From positions 1-39,088 of IMG/VR virus record IMGVR_UViG_3300042509_000762: DNA of 39,088 nt; one strand, 5' to 3'. Numbering within the stretch: the stretch's first letter is position 1; each line of letters begins with the position of its first letter. Of the stretch, positions 37,490-39,088 are shown in pieces. Source of the stretch: a virus. Both the position numbers and the translations under genes were made by a program. Under the pieces are notes generated by a model. It was not told where the DNA came from. It ran no database searches and saw only the letters and a program-made list of their open reading frames with translations.

Positions 37490-39088
37490 GTGCTGACAGA
37501 TCTGCTCGTCAAGAATGCTTCAAGCGATCGGCTGTACGTCGAGGACGTGTTCAGCACATGGCTCTATTCGGGGAACGGCAGCACGCAGACCATTACCAAC
37601 GGGATAAACCTGTCTGGTAAAGGCGGAATGGTTTGGGTTAAGGGGCGAAATCAAACAGTCGGACACTGGCTAACAGATACAAGCCGTGGGGCGACAAAAT
37701 CACTTCAAACAAATTCAACAATCGCCCAGCAAACAAAAACCGCTGGTATAAGTTCATTCTCTGCGACAGGTTTCAATCTTGGTGATGACGGTGATTTTAA
37801 CGATGCTGCTGGAAACTACGCCTCATGGACCTTCCGCGAGGCACCGAAGTTCTTTGATATTGTGACGTACACGGGGAATGCTAGTGCGCGCGACATTAGC
37901 CATAGCTTAGGAACATCACCGGGCTTCATAATTATCAAGCGAACAGATGCAGTTGCTCAATGGAATGCGTGGCACAGAAGCCTAGCAGCAAATAACATTT
38001 TATTTTTGAACCAAACTGCTGCAACTACTAGCGCTTCCGGCTATGTATCTGCTGTATCCAGCACCACGTTTTCTATTGGCACTCAAAATAACGTCAACGC
38101 CTCGGGTGGCTCCTACGTCGCCTACCTCTTTGCCCACGATACAACCGCTGATGGCATCGTGCAGTGTGGGTCGTTTACGACTGACGGTTCTGGCGCTTAC
38201 TCTGTTAATCTTGGCTGGGAGCCGCAATTTATTCTTGTAAAACAAACAAACGGTACAGCAAATTGGTACTTATACGATACGATGAGGGGATTGCCAGACA
38301 CATACAATGATGGTGTAGAACTATATCCAAACACATCAGGAACAGAGCAGCTTAACGCTTCTGCTAGGCCAAGCGCTACAGGGTTTTATTCAACGAACTT
38401 TGCTGGCGCAGGGGCGACACATATCTACCTCGCCATCCGCCGAGGCCCTATGAAGGTGCCTACGGATGCGACGAAAGTGTTAAATTTAAGCACGCGGACA
38501 GGTACTGGCGCTACAGCTTCTATTTCTGGTTTAACATCAGCTCCTGATGTTGCATTTATTTCTTCCCGCAACGGGTGGAGTTCCCCAGTATTTATAGATA
38601 GGCTTCGTGGATTTGGACAATCATTAGTTACTGTTTCAACATCTTCCGAAGGATCGGCAACAGATAGTATTACTGCTATGGGTAATACATCTATATCTCT
38701 TGGATCAGACACGACTCAAGGCTATGTAAATTATAGCAGCAAACCTTATGTTAATTGGATATTGAGCCGCGCCCCCGGCTTCTTTGATGTGGTCTGCTAC
38801 ACGGGGACAGGGGCCGCTGCTACAGTCACGCATAATCTTGGCGTTGTCCCTGAAATGATTATTGTTAAGGGGAGAAGCGGAGCTACCGATTGGCCTGTTT
38901 ATCATGTAGGGACAAATGGCGGGGTTTCCCCGCAACAATATTATACGCGATTAAATTCAACAGCGGCGCAAACAAATGCGGTTGCAAACTGGAATAACAC
39001 AGCTCCCACTTCTACCGTGTTTAGTGTTGGTGGGAACAATGTAGGTGCAGGCACAACCTATGTTGCCTACCTTTTTGCAACATGCGCT
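37490..39088 (+). CDS. tail fibre-like protein (DUF7483-type), N-terminal and central part
   Basis: Translation begins at GTG 37490 and is open to the window edge (533 codons); it continues at 104-409 across the circular junction. The repeated module reads FFDxVxYTGxxxxxxxxHxLGxxPxxIIxK, seen at about residues 122-150 and 431-460 with weaker copies between. Each is followed by a stretch ending YLFA or YLAIRR. Such modular proteins are thought to form receptor-binding fibres. Base composition from about 37,640 onward is visibly more AT-rich than in the tail genes before it, a sign of exchange by recombination. Confidence 0.8.
   Translation, partial: MLTDLLVKNASSDRLYVEDVFSTWLYSGNGSTQTITNGINLSGKGGMVWVKGRNQTVGHWLTDTSRGATKSLQTNSTIAQQTKTAGISSFSATGFNLGDDGDFNDAAGNYASWTFREAPKFFDIVTYTGNASARDISHSLGTSPGFIIIKRTDAVAQWNAWHRSLAANNILFLNQTAATTSASGYVSAVSSTTFSIGTQNNVNASGGSYVAYLFAHDTTADGIVQCGSFTTDGSGAYSVNLGWEPQFILVKQTNGTANWYLYDTMRGLPDTYNDGVELYPNTSGTEQLNASARPSATGFYSTNFAGAGATHIYLAIRRGPMKVPTDATKVLNLSTRTGTGATASISGLTSAPDVAFISSRNGWSSPVFIDRLRGFGQSLVTVSTSSEGSATDSITAMGNTSISLGSDTTQGYVNYSSKPYVNWILSRAPGFFDVVCYTGTGAAATVTHNLGVVPEMIIVKGRSGATDWPVYHVGTNGGVSPQQYYTRLNSTAAQTNAVANWNNTAPTSTVFSVGGNNVGAGTTYVAYLFATCA
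38986..39088. repeat. terminal direct repeat, right copy (circular closure)
   Basis: This is the second copy of the 103-base repeat that opens the window, identical at 102 positions. Joining base 39088 to base 104 keeps the tail-fibre frame open. Packaged-end repeats of T7 type are less likely because the repeat is short, sits inside a coding gene, and the terminase is of the headful-packaging type. Confidence 0.93.

Noticed and set aside
1-39088. tRNA genes, CRISPR arrays, insertion sequences
   Set aside because: No cloverleaf-like sequence, no regularly spaced identical repeats and no transposase gene were recognised on either strand by eye; a tRNA scan was not possible.

Overview
The window is a near-complete genome of a temperate, short-tailed (podovirus-like) tailed phage. 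The first 103 bases are repeated at the end (1-103 and 38986-39088, one mismatch). The tail-fibre reading frame that runs off the right edge continues in the same frame at position 104, so the molecule closes into a circle of about 38,985 bp. Sf6/P22-type small and large terminase subunits, a P22-type portal and an SU10-type capsid protein suggest headful packaging of circularly permuted DNA, which would explain the circular assembly. The host is probably an alphaproteobacterium. That is inferred from the high GC content, the gene-transfer-agent-type three-helix holin and recall of similar gene sets in alphaproteobacterial podophages; nothing in the window proves it.

Layout, left to right. 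1-409: end of the tail fibre. 422-871: tail assembly chaperone. 896-2048: lysis cassette (small membrane protein, holin, GH108 endolysin). 2048-12150: tail hub or DNA-stabilisation protein, then a run of virion and DNA-ejection genes that includes a PAPS-reductase-like enzyme, a lysozyme-like protein and a DUF4214-repeat protein. A strong terminator closes this run. 12226-13302: the only minus-strand gene, a complete tyrosine integrase. 13414-14481: a zincin-type metalloprotease that reads away from the integrase. A second terminator and a candidate early promoter (14641-14669) follow.

14693-23892: the early region. It has a chain of very small overlapping genes, a DnaA-domain-IV-like protein, a DUF6378 protein, a RecB/exonuclease-VIII-like nuclease, an XRE-type HTH regulator, an HNH endonuclease, a RuvC-like resolvase, an ssDNA-binding-like protein and a primase-helicase. 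An iteron-like cluster follows the primase-helicase. 23889-34593: packaging and head genes (TerS, metallophosphoesterase, TerL, portal, scaffold, capsid). Accessory enzymes are interleaved: a glycosyltransferase, two SAM methyltransferases and a Cys-rich putative metalloprotein. 34643-39088: head-tail adaptor and tail genes, ending in the junction-spanning fibre.

The most interesting non-coding signals are regulatory. A 20-bp element before the HTH gene (18763-18782) recurs at 17 of 20 positions in the divergent integrase/metalloprotease promoter region (13339-13358), and looser relatives sit at 13361-13378 and in the early promoter. It overlaps predicted -35 hexamers, so it looks like the operator set of a compact lysogeny switch with no CI-type repressor in sight. 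A perfect DnaA box lies directly beside the HTH-gene operator, and the phage encodes a DnaA-domain-IV-like protein. The iteron-like cluster at 22961-23122 is a second candidate replication or control site.
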